NCBI RefSeq assembly: GCF_037963765.1 | Contig: NZ_CP150166.1 | Coordinates: 780,001-844,000 of the forward strand | Length of the DNA: 64,000 nt | DNA from: Sporosarcina sp. FSL W8-0480 | GTDB lineage: Bacteria > Bacillota > Bacilli > Bacillales_A > Planococcaceae | Direction of reading: 5' to 3' | Shown: positions 16,723 through 26,385 of the stretch, one piece after another | Position numbering within the stretch: the stretch's first letter is position 1 | Layout: each line of letters starts with the position of its first letter | Notes under the pieces: model-generated | Database searches by the model: none | The model's input: the letters and a program-made list of their open reading frames with translations, nothing else | What the model was told of the DNA's origin: nothing | Program-made: the position numbers and the translations under genes

Positions 16723-17127
16723 TTGAAGCTGCTAAGAGATATCATTATCTTTTTAATTTTTGGGGCTCTAATTGGCGTACAACAAATCGTTAATTCAAAT
16801 GCGTTGGAACCTGAGATCGTAGATTACAAAACAATTCCTTTTGACGTTGAAGACGGATGGGTATGCATTCCGGAAGGTGAACACAAACTTACTGTTGGGG
16901 TACAAGCGAAAAACACGAAGAAAATGTATTTTTACCTGACACCAACGGGGACAAATACCGCCTCACAGAAGGTTTTAATCGGGGAGAGCGAAGGAAGGAA
17001 AGGCATTTTCACAGTTAACCATATATTTAAGGAGAATGAGAGCATTCTGTATCATTTTTCAGTGGACTATGAAAACCAAAAGCATAAGGAAACCGATTTT
17101 TTGTTCAATATTGTAAGATGCGATTGA
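16723..17127 (+). CDS. Membrane-anchored hypothetical protein
   Basis: A 134-aa protein starting with TTG after GGAGATGAT. Residues 5-22 form one hydrophobic signal anchor; the rest is predicted extracellular and beta-rich, with Cys at about residue 48 and near the C-terminus (IVRCD) that could pair. I do not recognise a family. It is divergent from the toroid gene and is followed by an inverted TTATGCG array and a strong terminator. Confidence 0.65.
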   Translation: MKLLRDIIIFLIFGALIGVQQIVNSNALEPEIVDYKTIPFDVEDGWVCIPEGEHKLTVGVQAKNTKKMYFYLTPTGTNTASQKVLIGESEGRKGIFTVNHIFKENESILYHFSVDYENQKHKETDFLFNIVRCD

Positions 17128-17135
17128 ATATTGAC

Positions 17136-17255
17136 GCATAAACTTGACGAAAGAAGCATAAATCCTCTCAAACATGCATAAATAATTTTTTTGCGTATTT
17201 GGGAGGATTTATGCGTGAATCTCAGTGTTTATGCGCATTTTGTGGCTTTTATGCA
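17136..17255. repeat. Phased word array, TTATGCG, both orientations, 20-bp period
   Basis: The reverse word GCATAA starts at 17136, 17156 and 17176. The forward word TTATGC starts at 17209, 17229 and 17249, with a degenerate copy at 17189. All spacings within each half are 20 bp. The halves form an inverted repeat: GCATAAATCCTC (17156) with GAGGATTTATGC. It lies between the preceding stop codon and a terminator. Confidence 0.85.
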
Positions 17256-17286
17256 TGATTGTGAACAAAAAAAGTGAAAATAGAAT

Positions 17287-17324
17287 GGGACTGCATGAAG
17301 TGGCTTATGCAGTCCCGTTTTTTT
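17287..17324 (+). terminator. Rho-independent terminator
   Basis: GGGACTGCAT pairs perfectly with ATGCAGTCCC and is followed by G and seven T. Confidence 0.85.
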
Positions 17325-17326
17325 AA

Positions 17327-18877
17327 TCAAAACTCATATTCCGCAAGTACTGATACAATCGCGTCTTCAATTGGCGAAACTGGCCCGCTAATATAATTAT
17401 TAATTAATATAGAAAAAATCAGTTCTGTACCGTCTTTTGCGGTTACGAAGCCTGAAAGTGTGGAGACACCGGTTATTGTACCGGTTTTCGCTTTGACGTT
17501 TCCGGCAGTCAGTCCACCACCCATTCGGTTGCGGAGTGTGCCTCCGACCATCCGTTCGGGATTTCCCGCAATTGGAAGCGAAGCCTCAAATGCGGAGAAC
17601 CAACTTTTCGATTGTATATTACCTAACAATGTCGTAAGCTCATCGGCAGAAATGAGGTTCTTATGCGACATGCCCGAACCATCGCGTAGCATGATAGTGT
17701 CGGTATTGACACCGAATTCCTTCAGTTTCTCCTTCATGACCGCAAGACCCGCGTCCCAGCTGCCTTCGCCGCGCTGAACTTTCCCCATCTCCTTCACCAA
17801 TGTTTCCCCGTGTCCATTGTTGCTCAGTTTCATGAATGGAATGAAAAGCTCTTCAAGTGGCATTGATTTTCTTGATGTAAGAATGGTTGCATTGCTTGGC
17901 GTGAACCCGGGTTTTACTCCATCTATAAACTGGATGCCTTCCGCCTCGAGCGATTGTTTAAAAACATCCAATACGTACATTGTAGGTTCCCAAACAGCTA
18001 CCCAAGAACGAGACACTGTTCCACCAAGCGGTATATTTCCTTCAATGAAAATTCGATTTGTTCCATGCTCACGTTCAATCGTTATACTTTTCGATTGGCC
18101 TTTTGAAACTGTTTTTGCCTTGTTGACGATTTCAACATGGCTATTATTCGGGATGAGTGTCACTTTTGGTGGACTGCCGTTCTTTTCGTTTGGATGCACA
18201 TCGACGATTACTGTTCCCGCATCATAATCTTCATTTGGTGAAAGTGTCAAAGCAGAAACTTGGGCACCAACATAGTTATGTTCATCTGACCAGTTCAAGT
18301 CCTGAGAATAGCGGACATCGTCATACCAGCTATCATCGGCAATTAGACTGCCATTGATATTATTTATTCCTTTCGCCTTCAAATCTCTGGCGAACTGGTC
18401 CAAATCCTTTTTCATTAGAGTAGGGTCACCTTTTCCCCTAAGGTAAAGATTTCCGTTCAGTACTGCCCCTTTTACTTGTCCATCTGTCAGCACTTCTGTC
18501 GTGAATTGATAGCCTGGACCCAAAATATCCATAGCTGTCCCGCCAGTCAGTAATTTCATATTGGACGCGGGGCGCAGGCGGATGTCCCCGAAATGTGAGT
18601 ATAGAACTTCTCCGCCAACCGCTTTACGGATACTTACGCCGGCAATCGCTCCCTCGAGTTTCGGGTCCTGCAGGATGGCTTCTATCTTCTGACCAAGATC
18701 TTCATTTTTGGTTGATTTATCTTCGTTCATTTTTGGTTTTTCAATGGATGCAACGTAAATGATTTCATTGGATGCAGCGATAGGTTGAATTGGTGTTTGA
18801 GGAGTGACAGGGAATATTGCAAGTAATGCAATTGATAGTGCAAGGAATGACTTTTTAAGTACAGGGATCTGTTTCAT
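17327..18877 (-). CDS. dacC: D-alanyl-D-alanine carboxypeptidase/endopeptidase (S13, PBP4 type)
   Basis: A 516-aa secreted low-molecular-weight penicillin-binding protein. A signal peptide covers about residues 1-35. The active-site motifs are SNMK (S105-K108), SNN in LSNNGHGE and KTG (464-466) in KAKTGTITG. The ~200 residues between the first two motifs are the insert typical of the S13 family (B. subtilis DacC/PBP4a, E. coli DacB). It trims stem peptides or cross-links in peptidoglycan. AAAGGATG precedes the start. The symbol is by family resemblance. Confidence 0.88.
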   Translation of the reverse strand: MKQIPVLKKSFLALSIALLAIFPVTPQTPIQPIAASNEIIYVASIEKPKMNEDKSTKNEDLGQKIEAILQDPKLEGAIAGVSIRKAVGGEVLYSHFGDIRLRPASNMKLLTGGTAMDILGPGYQFTTEVLTDGQVKGAVLNGNLYLRGKGDPTLMKKDLDQFARDLKAKGINNINGSLIADDSWYDDVRYSQDLNWSDEHNYVGAQVSALTLSPNEDYDAGTVIVDVHPNEKNGSPPKVTLIPNNSHVEIVNKAKTVSKGQSKSITIEREHGTNRIFIEGNIPLGGTVSRSWVAVWEPTMYVLDVFKQSLEAEGIQFIDGVKPGFTPSNATILTSRKSMPLEELFIPFMKLSNNGHGETLVKEMGKVQRGEGSWDAGLAVMKEKLKEFGVNTDTIMLRDGSGMSHKNLISADELTTLLGNIQSKSWFSAFEASLPIAGNPERMVGGTLRNRMGGGLTAGNVKAKTGTITGVSTLSGFVTAKDGTELIFSILINNYISGPVSPIEDAIVSVLAEYEF

Positions 18878-19103
18878 ATTTGCTTACATCCTTTCATCCA
18901 TTTGCTTGATTGTACTTCATATTATTTAGAATGGACAGAGTAAAATACAGACAATTTCGACGACCCTAATCAGATGTGGAAAGTGCACCTTTAATAGCCT
19001 ATGCGCTTCACTCGGTAGTTAAACAAGGAGATGGTAGGTTACTAATCAATTAATTTAAGGTAAAATAAAGTATATTCAAAACACTCGGCAAGGATGTGTG
19101 GGA

Positions 19104-19808
19104 ATGTTGAAATACACATTATCTCCAATGGGCGATCAAGCAGTGATGATTGAAGTCGATACTGTAATTAGTCGTTCGTCACAGCAAAAGGTAAAGTCAA
19201 TTATTGCTCGATTGAATGAAGCTTCTCCTCCATGGATGATCGAAACAATTCCTGCTTTTACGACAGTAACGGTTATTTATGACCTTCGGGAATTCAATGG
19301 AAAAGGTTCGCCGTTTGAACAGGTTTGTCGGTGGATTCAAGAACTCCTCCAAGACGCACTAAAAACGGATGATCCTGAGCAACGGATTGTCAGGATTCCG
19401 GTCTTATATGGGGGAGCCCATGGCCCAGACTTGAATTTCGTAGCGGAGCATAATGGTTTGACGCCTGATGAAGTGATTGCAATACATACGTCAGGTGATT
19501 ATACAGTACATATGATAGGATTTGCACCGGGATTTCCATTCATTGGCGGGATGTCGAAGAAAATCAGTGCACCAAGAAGGTCAACTCCGAGATTAAAGAT
19601 TCCAGCAAGATCGGTTGGCATAGCAGGTTTGCAGACGGGGGTTTATCCAGTTGAAACGCCAGGGGGCTGGCAATTGATCGGCCGGACACCACTCGAGCTG
19701 TTTTTGCCGAATGAAGATCCGCCAAGTTTGCTTACATCTGGGGATAAAATTCAATTTTACGAGATTACGAACGAGGAGTACAAAGACTTGCGAGGTGATG
19801 CTGAATGA
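19104..19808 (+). CDS. pxpB: 5-oxoprolinase subunit B (KipI family)
   Basis: A 234-aa protein of the AHS1/KipI family; conserved MIGFAPGFPFIGGM and PAGLQTGVYP-type segments (here SVGIAGLQTGVYPVETPGGW) are present. With PxpA and PxpC it forms the ATP-dependent bacterial 5-oxoprolinase, which opens the ring of pyroglutamate to give glutamate. The B. subtilis homologue KipI also inhibits the sporulation kinase KinA. The ATG at 19104 is 9 nt from AAGGA; a GTG at 19098 is too close. It overlaps pxpC by 4 nt. Confidence 0.92.
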   Translation: MLKYTLSPMGDQAVMIEVDTVISRSSQQKVKSIIARLNEASPPWMIETIPAFTTVTVIYDLREFNGKGSPFEQVCRWIQELLQDALKTDDPEQRIVRIPVLYGGAHGPDLNFVAEHNGLTPDEVIAIHTSGDYTVHMIGFAPGFPFIGGMSKKISAPRRSTPRLKIPARSVGIAGLQTGVYPVETPGGWQLIGRTPLELFLPNEDPPSLLTSGDKIQFYEITNEEYKDLRGDAE

Positions 19809-20797
19809 TAACGGTCATCAAATCAGGTCTATTTGACACAGTTCAAGATTTGGGAAGGTACGGCTATCAACGATTCGGGGTTGTGGCAGGCGGTGTCATG
19901 GATCCGTTCTCCCACCGGGTAGCGAATTTGCTTGTTGGAAATGAAGAAGATGCTGCAACGATAGAAATGAGTCTTGTCGGTCCAGTTCTTTTATTTGAGG
20001 AAGATACTGTGATTGCTATTTGTGGTGGAGATTTAACGCCGATGATTGCTGGTATTTTAGTGCCGATGTGGAAACCGGTATTCATTCGAAAAGGTAGTGA
20101 ACTTCGGTTTGGAGCGGCGAAAAGGGGATCCCGTGCGTATTTGGCTGTTGCAGGTGGATTGAATGTACCGGTTGTACTTGGTAGCCGGTCGACATATGTG
20201 AAGGCTAAATTTGGCGGGATGGATGGAAGGGTGTTGCGTGAAGACGATGTCCTAAGATTTAATTCCGCATCCGGGTTGGCGGAAGTGATGAAAGATAAGT
20301 TTGCATCCAACAGGCCGTTCAGTGCAGCGGATTGGCAAGTCACGCCGAAACTTCTCCCTGATCTATCGGGGAATTATGAGATTTGTGTAATGCCCTGCAG
20401 GCAATACGAATTATTTAATGAAGATTGTCAACACCAGTTCTGGAATGAAACATTCACTGTCAGTTCTCAATCAGATCGGATGGGCTATCGTATTAGTGGA
20501 CCGTTATTACGATTAAAAGAACCAAAAGAGATGGTTTCAGAAGCGGTTACATATGGCTCCATCCAAGTTCCGCCTGATGGAAATCCAATCATTTTAGCAG
20601 CGGACCGGCAGACGACCGGTGGCTATCCGAAAATTGGGCAGCTATCATCAATTGATTTTCCGAAGCTTGCACAGGCGAAGGCGGGGGACCGGCTTTCATT
20701 CAAAGAAGTGAGTATTGAGGAATCACAGCAGTTTTTTGTGAAGCAGGAAATGGATTTGAGGATGCTACGTGCGGCGATACGGAATAGATTTAGATAG
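19805..20797 (+). CDS. pxpC: 5-oxoprolinase subunit C (biotin-dependent carboxyltransferase-like, KipA)
   Basis: A 330-aa AHS2-domain protein: it opens with a [20 protein letters not shown] motif and has the conserved [13 protein letters not shown] and [13 protein letters not shown] segments. It is the partner of PxpB in the 5-oxoprolinase complex. It overlaps pxpB by 4 nt and lies 11 nt before pxpA, so the three form one operon in the order B-C-A. The domain resembles the carboxyltransferase part of urea carboxylase but has no biotin site of its own. Confidence 0.92.
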   Translation: MITVIKSGLFDTVQDLGRYGYQRFGVVAGGVMDPFSHRVANLLVGNEEDAATIEMSLVGPVLLFEEDTVIAICGGDLTPMIAGILVPMWKPVFIRKGSELRFGAAKRGSRAYLAVAGGLNVPVVLGSRSTYVKAKFGGMDGRVLREDDVLRFNSASGLAEVMKDKFASNRPFSAADWQVTPKLLPDLSGNYEICVMPCRQYELFNEDCQHQFWNETFTVSSQSDRMGYRISGPLLRLKEPKEMVSEAVTYGSIQVPPDGNPIILAADRQTTGGYPKIGQLSSIDFPKLAQAKAGDRLSFKEVSIEESQQFFVKQEMDLRMLRAAIRNRFR

Positions 20798-20808
20798 GAG
20801 CGGGTGGA

Positions 20809-21588
20809 ATGGGATTTGTTGTCGATTTGAATAGTGATATGGGGGAAAGCTTCGGGGCGTACGTCATGGGCAATGATCAAGCGATATTGGAGACGATTAC
20901 GTCGGCAAATATTGCATGCGGATTCCATGCGGGGGATCCAGCGACGATGCGGAAGACTGTACGGATGGCGTTAGAGAAAAACGTTGGGATCGGTGTCCAT
21001 CCAGGATTTCAGGATTTGGTTGGTTTCGGACGGCGCGAAATTGCAATTTCAGCAGAAGAAGCATTCGATATAGTCGTTTATCAAATAGGGGCCCTGTCTG
21101 GATTCGTGAAGGCGGAAGGTGGGCGACTCCAGCATGTGAAACCACATGGAGCGCTCTATAATATGGCTGCCGTGAACCGTGGATTATCCGAAGCGATTGC
21201 GGAAGCAGTTTACAAAGTCGATCCGGAATTGATTCTTTTCGGACTATCGGGCAGCGAACTGGTCAAGGCGGGGGAGCGGATTGGATTGAAGGTGGCGAAT
21301 GAAGTGTTTGCGGATCGGACTTATCAGTCGAATGGGACATTGACGTCTCGTCTGGAGCCGAATGCATTGATTACCGATCAAGATGTCGCCATCAGGCAAA
21401 TTGTCCGGATGGTGAAGGAAGGGAAAGTGCGCGCGACAGATGGGACCGATGTTGCGATTAAGGCCGATACGATCTGTATACACGGGGATGGAAAAACAGC
21501 GGTCGAGTTTGCAAGAGTAATTCCTAATGCATTGCGTGCTGAAGGGATTGGGGTTAGGAAAATCGGCGACCTTAGGAGGGGGATTTAG
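20809..21588 (+). CDS. pxpA: 5-oxoprolinase subunit A (LamB/YcsF family)
   Basis: A 259-aa protein of the YcsF family. The N-terminus [11 protein letters not shown] and the [13 protein letters not shown] and KPHGALYN motifs carry the Asp and His residues of the active-site groove. It is the third subunit of the ATP-dependent 5-oxoprolinase that recycles pyroglutamate formed from Gln and Glu. GGAGCGGGTGG is the ribosome site. The GNAT gene starts directly at its stop codon, which suggests the operon continues. Confidence 0.93.
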   Translation: MGFVVDLNSDMGESFGAYVMGNDQAILETITSANIACGFHAGDPATMRKTVRMALEKNVGIGVHPGFQDLVGFGRREIAISAEEAFDIVVYQIGALSGFVKAEGGRLQHVKPHGALYNMAAVNRGLSEAIAEAVYKVDPELILFGLSGSELVKAGERIGLKVANEVFADRTYQSNGTLTSRLEPNALITDQDVAIRQIVRMVKEGKVRATDGTDVAIKADTICIHGDGKTAVEFARVIPNALRAEGIGVRKIGDLRRGI

Positions 21589-22509
21589 TTGACTAATATA
21601 GTAATTCGCAACTATCAAGCAGTAGACGGTTCTGCGTTGAAAGAGTTGCATCAATCCGTGACATCTGAGAATGGTGCTAATTTCTGGTGGGTTGGTCCGG
21701 AAAGTAACTGGGCCAATGTGTTTTGTGCATTTGAAGGTCAACGGATGATAGCCAAGGGTCAAGTCGAATTGATATATGAAGTTCCTGCAGGAAGTCCATT
21801 GGAAATGGAGCATGCCATTTATTGTAATCTTAAAACGGTACCTGAAAGAGAAACAGATACGGTATTGTTAGATATGGTTTTTCAACGCTTAGTCGAAAGA
21901 TCGGCTGAAATAAAGAGTTCTCTGTCTGATCTCTACAAGACAATGCTTTGTGTGGGTAATTTGCAGATAGAAAAACAGAACAATGTATTTTTTATGTCCA
22001 AAGGCTTTGAATATACGGAGACAGTGTTCACTATGTGCAGGGATTTGACCAAGTCAATTCCGATAATGGACCTGCCATTGTCCTATCAATTTACCCTTTG
22101 GAATATGGATGATGCCGATGAACAAAAGGAATATTTAGCATATGATCAAGAAATTTGGCCCGATGCTCCATTGAAGCGGGAACGGCTAGTCCAATACCGA
22201 AATAAACCCTCTTGGACAGCTCTTACGGTTAGGGAGGGGGCGAACTTAATTGCTAGCGCGATGGCATGGAAAGAGAATGACCAAGATACGGGAGGAATAA
22301 TTGAAGATGTTTGGGTCAGAAAGCCATGGAGAAAAAAAGGCTTGGCCAAGCTCCTGTTATCAGAAGCTCTGGTGTACTTAAAAGATCAAGGCTGTGATAC
22401 TGCCGAGTTAGAGGTAAGCGCTAAGAATGCATCTGCCTTGCAGTTGTATCAAGCTGTAGGATTTCAAGTCATCGATGAAGAAGTTCGATACAAGAAGGAT
22501 ATTACTTAA
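21589..22509 (+). CDS. GNAT family N-acetyltransferase
   Basis: A protein of 306 aa, long enough for two GNAT-like halves. The C-terminal half is the active one: WVRKPWRKKGLAKLLLSEAL is the acetyl-CoA loop, and SAKNASALQLYQAVGF follows. The N-terminal half looks like a degenerate GNAT. It starts with TTG at 21589, one base after the pxpA stop, with AGGAGGGGG just upstream, so it is probably in the pxp operon. The substrate is unknown; a link to pyroglutamate is only suggested by position. Confidence 0.8.
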   Translation: MTNIVIRNYQAVDGSALKELHQSVTSENGANFWWVGPESNWANVFCAFEGQRMIAKGQVELIYEVPAGSPLEMEHAIYCNLKTVPERETDTVLLDMVFQRLVERSAEIKSSLSDLYKTMLCVGNLQIEKQNNVFFMSKGFEYTETVFTMCRDLTKSIPIMDLPLSYQFTLWNMDDADEQKEYLAYDQEIWPDAPLKRERLVQYRNKPSWTALTVREGANLIASAMAWKENDQDTGGIIEDVWVRKPWRKKGLAKLLLSEALVYLKDQGCDTAELEVSAKNASALQLYQAVGFQVIDEEVRYKKDIT

Positions 22510-22527
22510 TTAATTCATTGAAGAAAC

Positions 22528-22564
22528 AAAACCACCTCGCTTGAATCAAACGAAGTGGTTTTGT
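22528..22564. terminator. Bidirectional terminator
   Basis: AAAACCAC.TCG pairs with CGA.GTGGTTTTG between convergent genes; T runs occur on both strands. Confidence 0.7.
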
Positions 22565-22568
22565 TCAT

Positions 22569-23288
22569 TTATTCACCTAAATCAACGTTATGATAAACTT
22601 GTTGAACATCTTCCAAGTCTTCCAAGGCATCAATCATTTTCTCGAATTGTGCTTGAGAGTCTGCATCCAATGTCACGTCATTATGCGCAAGCATTGTCAA
22701 TTCAGCCACGGAGAATTCAGTGATACCGGCATTTTTCAATGCCTCTTGCACTGCGTGGAATTGATCGGGTTCTGCATAAACGATGACTGTGTCTTCTTCT
22801 TCAAGGATATCGCGGACTTCGACGTCTTCTTCCATAAGAAGTTCCAATACTTCATCCGCAGTTTTGCCTTCCAAACCGAATACGGCAGTCGCGTCGAACA
22901 TGTACGCAACGGAACCGCTGACGCCCATGTTGCCGCCATTTTTTCCGAATGCTGCGCGCACTTCAGAAGCGGTACGGTTTACGTTGTTCGTCAGAGCATC
23001 GACGATGACCATCGAACCATTCGGGCCGAAGCCTTCGTAACGGAGTTCGTCATAGTTTTCCTCAGCGCCACCCTTTGCTTTTTCGATTGCGCGGTCGATA
23101 ATAGCTTTTGGAACGTTGTATGTTTTCGCACGCTCTATTACCATTTTGAGGGTTTGATTCGTCTCGGGATCAGGGTCACCTTGTTTTGCTGCTACATATA
23201 ATTCACGGCCGAATTTTGCGTAAATACGACTTGTATTCGCATCCTTCGAAGCCTTTTTTTCTTTAATGTTATTCCATTTACGGCCCAT
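22569..23288 (-). CDS. YebC/PmpR family regulator (YeeI type)
   Basis: A 239-aa protein with the family start [20 protein letters not shown] and the conserved [19 protein letters not shown]. YebC-type proteins are DNA-binding regulators, and recent work also links them to translation at proline-rich stretches. The start with Lys-Trp-Asn-Asn is the YeeI-type variant. I chose ATG 23288 to match the family; an ATG two codons earlier is possible. Downstream is the bidirectional terminator; upstream is a GAGTTCTC array. Confidence 0.9.
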   Translation of the reverse strand: MGRKWNNIKEKKASKDANTSRIYAKFGRELYVAAKQGDPDPETNQTLKMVIERAKTYNVPKAIIDRAIEKAKGGAEENYDELRYEGFGPNGSMVIVDALTNNVNRTASEVRAAFGKNGGNMGVSGSVAYMFDATAVFGLEGKTADEVLELLMEEDVEVRDILEEEDTVIVYAEPDQFHAVQEALKNAGITEFSVAELTMLAHNDVTLDADSQAQFEKMIDALEDLEDVQQVYHNVDLGE

Positions 23289-23392
23289 TCTCATTCACTC
23301 GCTTTCAGTCTGAGCATTGATTTCATCAAGCAATTATACACCCATTGTATGAATGCTGACAAGTAAAAATCCTTAAAATGGAATAGGCGAAG

Positions 23393-23442
23393 GAGTTCTC
23401 CTTTCTCCCTGAAGAGTTCTCGTTAATGCGCAAAGAGTTCTC
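23393..23442. repeat. Phased word array, GAGTTCTC, 21-bp period, 3 units
   Basis: GAGTTCTC starts at 23393, 23414 and 23435, exactly 21 bp apart, with C/T-rich or unrelated tails. The gap separates the FNR-like regulator's stop from yebC, both leftward. A further degenerate CAATTCTCC lies at about 23464, out of phase. Confidence 0.7.
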
Positions 23443-23476
23443 CTTCCACCCTGTAAAAGCCCTCAATTCTCCATTA

Positions 23477-24184
23477 TTAAACAAGCAACAAAGCATCCAT
23501 ATCCAAGATCTCAATCTCCCGCTGACTCACTTGGCGAATCCACCCGGCATCTTCAAATTCCGCCAACTTCCGGCTGATTGTTTCAGGTGCTGTGCCGATA
23601 TGAGACGCTAAGTCTTTCCTTGTCATCGGCAGCTTGATAAGGCTTGAATTCCGTTCCTCAGATAAGTCGGCGAGATACATGGCAATCCGTGTGTCGGTAG
23701 TTTCCATGGCAATCCGAGCAGCTTGCTTTTCCGATTTAGCTAAGCGGCTCGAGAATTCGCCTAATACTTTAAGTGAGATAGCAGGGTATTTCATTAAAAA
23801 CGTCTGGAAACTATCCCGGCCCATAACACAAAGTTCAACATTTTCCATCGCTTCGGCGTATGCATCATGTACCGTTTCATTGAATAAAGAAAGTTCTCCC
23901 GTGAAATCCCCTGGTCCAAGAATCCTTACCAACTGCTCCTTTCCATTTTCCGAAAGGCGATAGATTTTAACATGACCCTTATGAACAATGTACAAGCCGT
24001 CCGATGTATCTCCCTCGTGATAGATTGTGTGTCCGCGGGGATGGATCACTGAATTTGTATGCTTGACGATTTCATTCATTTCAGAAGGGTCGAGATGGTT
24101 GAAAATCGGAACAATGGAGATGCACATTTTCTGCATCTCCACGGTACCTTCGCCGTGACTGCAATGTTTATTTTCCGACATCAT
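23477..24184 (-). CDS. Crp/Fnr family transcriptional regulator
   Basis: A 235-aa protein: cyclic-nucleotide-binding-like domain (about residues 25-150), a dimer helix, then a winged HTH. The recognition helix reads APETISRKLAEF and holds the E-x-x-S-R set that in FNR reads TTGA half-sites. Two Cys near the N-terminus (HCSH and KMCIS) could sense redox or metal; four Fe-S ligands are not seen. It is last in a leftward operon with an HMA protein and P-type ATPase, whose promoter carries TTGA-N6-TCAA, so autoregulation is likely. Confidence 0.87.
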   Translation of the reverse strand: MMSENKHCSHGEGTVEMQKMCISIVPIFNHLDPSEMNEIVKHTNSVIHPRGHTIYHEGDTSDGLYIVHKGHVKIYRLSENGKEQLVRILGPGDFTGELSLFNETVHDAYAEAMENVELCVMGRDSFQTFLMKYPAISLKVLGEFSSRLAKSEKQAARIAMETTDTRIAMYLADLSEERNSSLIKLPMTRKDLASHIGTAPETISRKLAEFEDAGWIRQVSQREIEILDMDALLLV

Positions 24185-24193
24185 CCTTCACTC

Positions 24194-26083
24194 CTATTCC
24201 ACTGCAAGTTCCCGTTCCAAGTTCTGCCGTTTTGCGGGCTTTCCCTTAGTATATCGGATTAACCGGATGGCGTTCAATATTACTATAAGGACGCTTGCTT
24301 CGTGGATCAACATTCCAGACGCGAGGAACACTTTGCCAAGAAGCACGCCTGCAAGTAGCAATGCCACTGTTCCGACCGCAAAGAATGTGTTCTGTTTCAT
24401 GTTGCGGACGGTCGCTTTCGCGAGTGAGTAGGCATGTGAGAATTGGTCGAGTCGGTCCGCCATGAGTACGACATCTGCAGTCTCCATCGAAATGTCGGTT
24501 CCACCTTCACCCATTGCGAGCCCGATCTCCGCTGTCGCAATTGCTGGTGCGTCGTTGATGCCGTCACCTGCCATCGCAACTTTGTGACCCGCTTCTTTCA
24601 GTTTCTGAACCATGGCCACTTTGTCTTCAGGCAATAGCTCTGCATGGACTTGATCCAACCCTAATTGTGCACCAACAAGTTCCGCGGTATGACGGTTGTC
24701 GCCTGTCAGCATAATGATCTGTTTAACGCCGCTTGCCCGCAGTTCGCGAAGTGCATCTTCGGCTTCGGGGCGAATCCGGTCCGCAATTGATAGAATTCCG
24801 GAAATCTTTCCGTCAATGCTTGCGAATATTGCAGTGTTACCGGCTTTTTCGCTAATAATTGCGTAGTCTTCTATTTCATTATCAATCTGTACTCCTTCGG
24901 CAATCATCAATTTGCGGTTCCCGATAGCGAGCACTTTTCCTTGAATTGTCGCACGGATGCCGTTTCCTTTGATCACTTCAGCATTTTCGGGAACATTTCG
25001 CAGGTCAAGGCCTTGGCGTTTCGCTTCTTTGACGATTGTTTGACCAAGGTGATGTTCGGAAATCATTTCAGCTTCCGCAACAAGGCGGAGGAGATCTGTT
25101 CTGTCGATGTCGATTGCATGAATGTCAGTTACTTCGGGTTTCCCACGAGTCAATGTACCCGTCTTATCGAAGACAACCGTATCGATTTTAGCGAGTTTTT
25201 CCATAATGTCTCCACCCTTGATAAGGACGCCGTGACGAGCTCCATTACCGATGCCTGCTACGATTGAGACTGGAGCAGAAATGACGAGGGCTCCTGGACA
25301 AGCGATGACAAGGAAGGTGAGAGTCATTTCAATATTTCTTGTGAATAAATAAACAAGGACAGATAGCACGACGATTGCAGGTGTGTAAATATTGGCGAAC
25401 CGGTCGAGGAATTTCTCTGTTTTCGACTGGGATTCCTGTGCCTCTTCAACAAGTTCAATGATGCGTGCAAATGTCGTATCATCCCCAACACGCTCAGCAA
25501 TCACTTCGATAAAGCCATTATCGACGATTGTTCCGCTAAAGACCTTTTCATCAATCGTTTTTGATGCTGGTACGGATTCTCCAGTGATTGCAGCCTCATT
25601 CAATGTTGCATTACCTGTGATGATGCGACCGTCAATGGCAACTTTTTCACCGGACCGAATGATGACCCGATCACCTTCTTCCACGTCATCGACAGAAATC
25701 TTCATTGTTTCGCCGTTACGGACAACTGTTGCTTCAAACGGCGCCATGTCAATAAGTGCTTTCAGTGAAGAACGTGTCTTTTCAAGTGTACGGGCTTCAA
25801 GATATGCGCCGAATAAAAATAGGAAAGTCACTGCAGCAGACTCGACGTATTCTCCGATGAACAGTGCACCTACGACAGCGATTGTCACTAACAATTCAAT
25901 ACTGAATGCCTTCATTTTCAACGCTTTAAATGCTTTGAGGGCAATGGGGATACCAGCAAGAACGGTTGCCGCTATAAGCAGTATTTGCCGCCATTCGTGG
26001 AAGCCCGCAAGATGAAGCCCGATTGCCGCCGTGAGCAATAGGCCTGTCGCGGCGGTGATTCGGGAAGTTCGTTTCGCATTCAT
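24194..26083 (-). CDS. Heavy-metal P1B-type ATPase with CPG and HH motifs
   Basis: A 629-aa metal-transporting ATPase without an N-terminal metal-binding domain. Seen: about eight membrane segments, TGES (167-170), phosphorylation site DKTGT (D306) and GDGINDAP. Two hallmarks are altered: the membrane CPC is C262-P-G264, and the HP dipeptide in the nucleotide domain is H344-H345 (SEHHLG). The overall type is CadA-like Zn/Cd/Co export, but the CPG motif makes the metal uncertain. It lies 15 nt downstream of a separate HMA protein gene and 9 nt upstream of the Fnr-like regulator gene. Confidence 0.9.
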   Translation of the reverse strand: MNAKRTSRITAATGLLLTAAIGLHLAGFHEWRQILLIAATVLAGIPIALKAFKALKMKAFSIELLVTIAVVGALFIGEYVESAAVTFLFLFGAYLEARTLEKTRSSLKALIDMAPFEATVVRNGETMKISVDDVEEGDRVIIRSGEKVAIDGRIITGNATLNEAAITGESVPASKTIDEKVFSGTIVDNGFIEVIAERVGDDTTFARIIELVEEAQESQSKTEKFLDRFANIYTPAIVVLSVLVYLFTRNIEMTLTFLVIACPGALVISAPVSIVAGIGNGARHGVLIKGGDIMEKLAKIDTVVFDKTGTLTRGKPEVTDIHAIDIDRTDLLRLVAEAEMISEHHLGQTIVKEAKRQGLDLRNVPENAEVIKGNGIRATIQGKVLAIGNRKLMIAEGVQIDNEIEDYAIISEKAGNTAIFASIDGKISGILSIADRIRPEAEDALRELRASGVKQIIMLTGDNRHTAELVGAQLGLDQVHAELLPEDKVAMVQKLKEAGHKVAMAGDGINDAPAIATAEIGLAMGEGGTDISMETADVVLMADRLDQFSHAYSLAKATVRNMKQNTFFAVGTVALLLAGVLLGKVFLASGMLIHEASVLIVILNAIRLIRYTKGKPAKRQNLERELAVE

Positions 26084-26098
26084 TTTCTTTCACTCCTT

Positions 26099-26320
26099 TC
26101 ATGAGACTTTTTGAGATTGTACGGGATAACCAAGTCCGGAAACTGTTTTCGCGATTATGTCAGCATCGATTTTGCTTTCATCGAATTGAGCCCGTACTTT
26201 TCCGGAATTGAACAGTACTTTCGCTTCTACCACACCGTCCAATTTCTTCAAAGCTCCTTCAATCTTTTTAATACAAGATGGGCAAGTCAACGGCTCCAAA
26301 TTCAATACGATTTTTTTCAT
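26099..26320 (-). CDS. Heavy-metal-associated (HMA) domain protein, CopZ-like
   Basis: A 73-aa ferredoxin-fold protein with the metal site LTCPSCIKKIEGAL (CPSC, residues ~13-16). It would bind a soft metal and hand it to the ATPase encoded next, which lacks its own HMA domain. This split is consistent with a chaperone-pump pair. It is the first gene of the leftward operon; GGAGGTAGAGG lies upstream of the start. The metal could be Cu, Zn or Cd. Confidence 0.88.
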   Translation of the reverse strand: MKKIVLNLEPLTCPSCIKKIEGALKKLDGVVEAKVLFNSGKVRAQFDESKIDADIIAKTVSGLGYPVQSQKVS

Positions 26321-26385
26321 TTTCCTCTACCTCCATGTAGTTGTATTGTTCTTCTTGATTACATCATAAGGTGTTTTTACAAATG

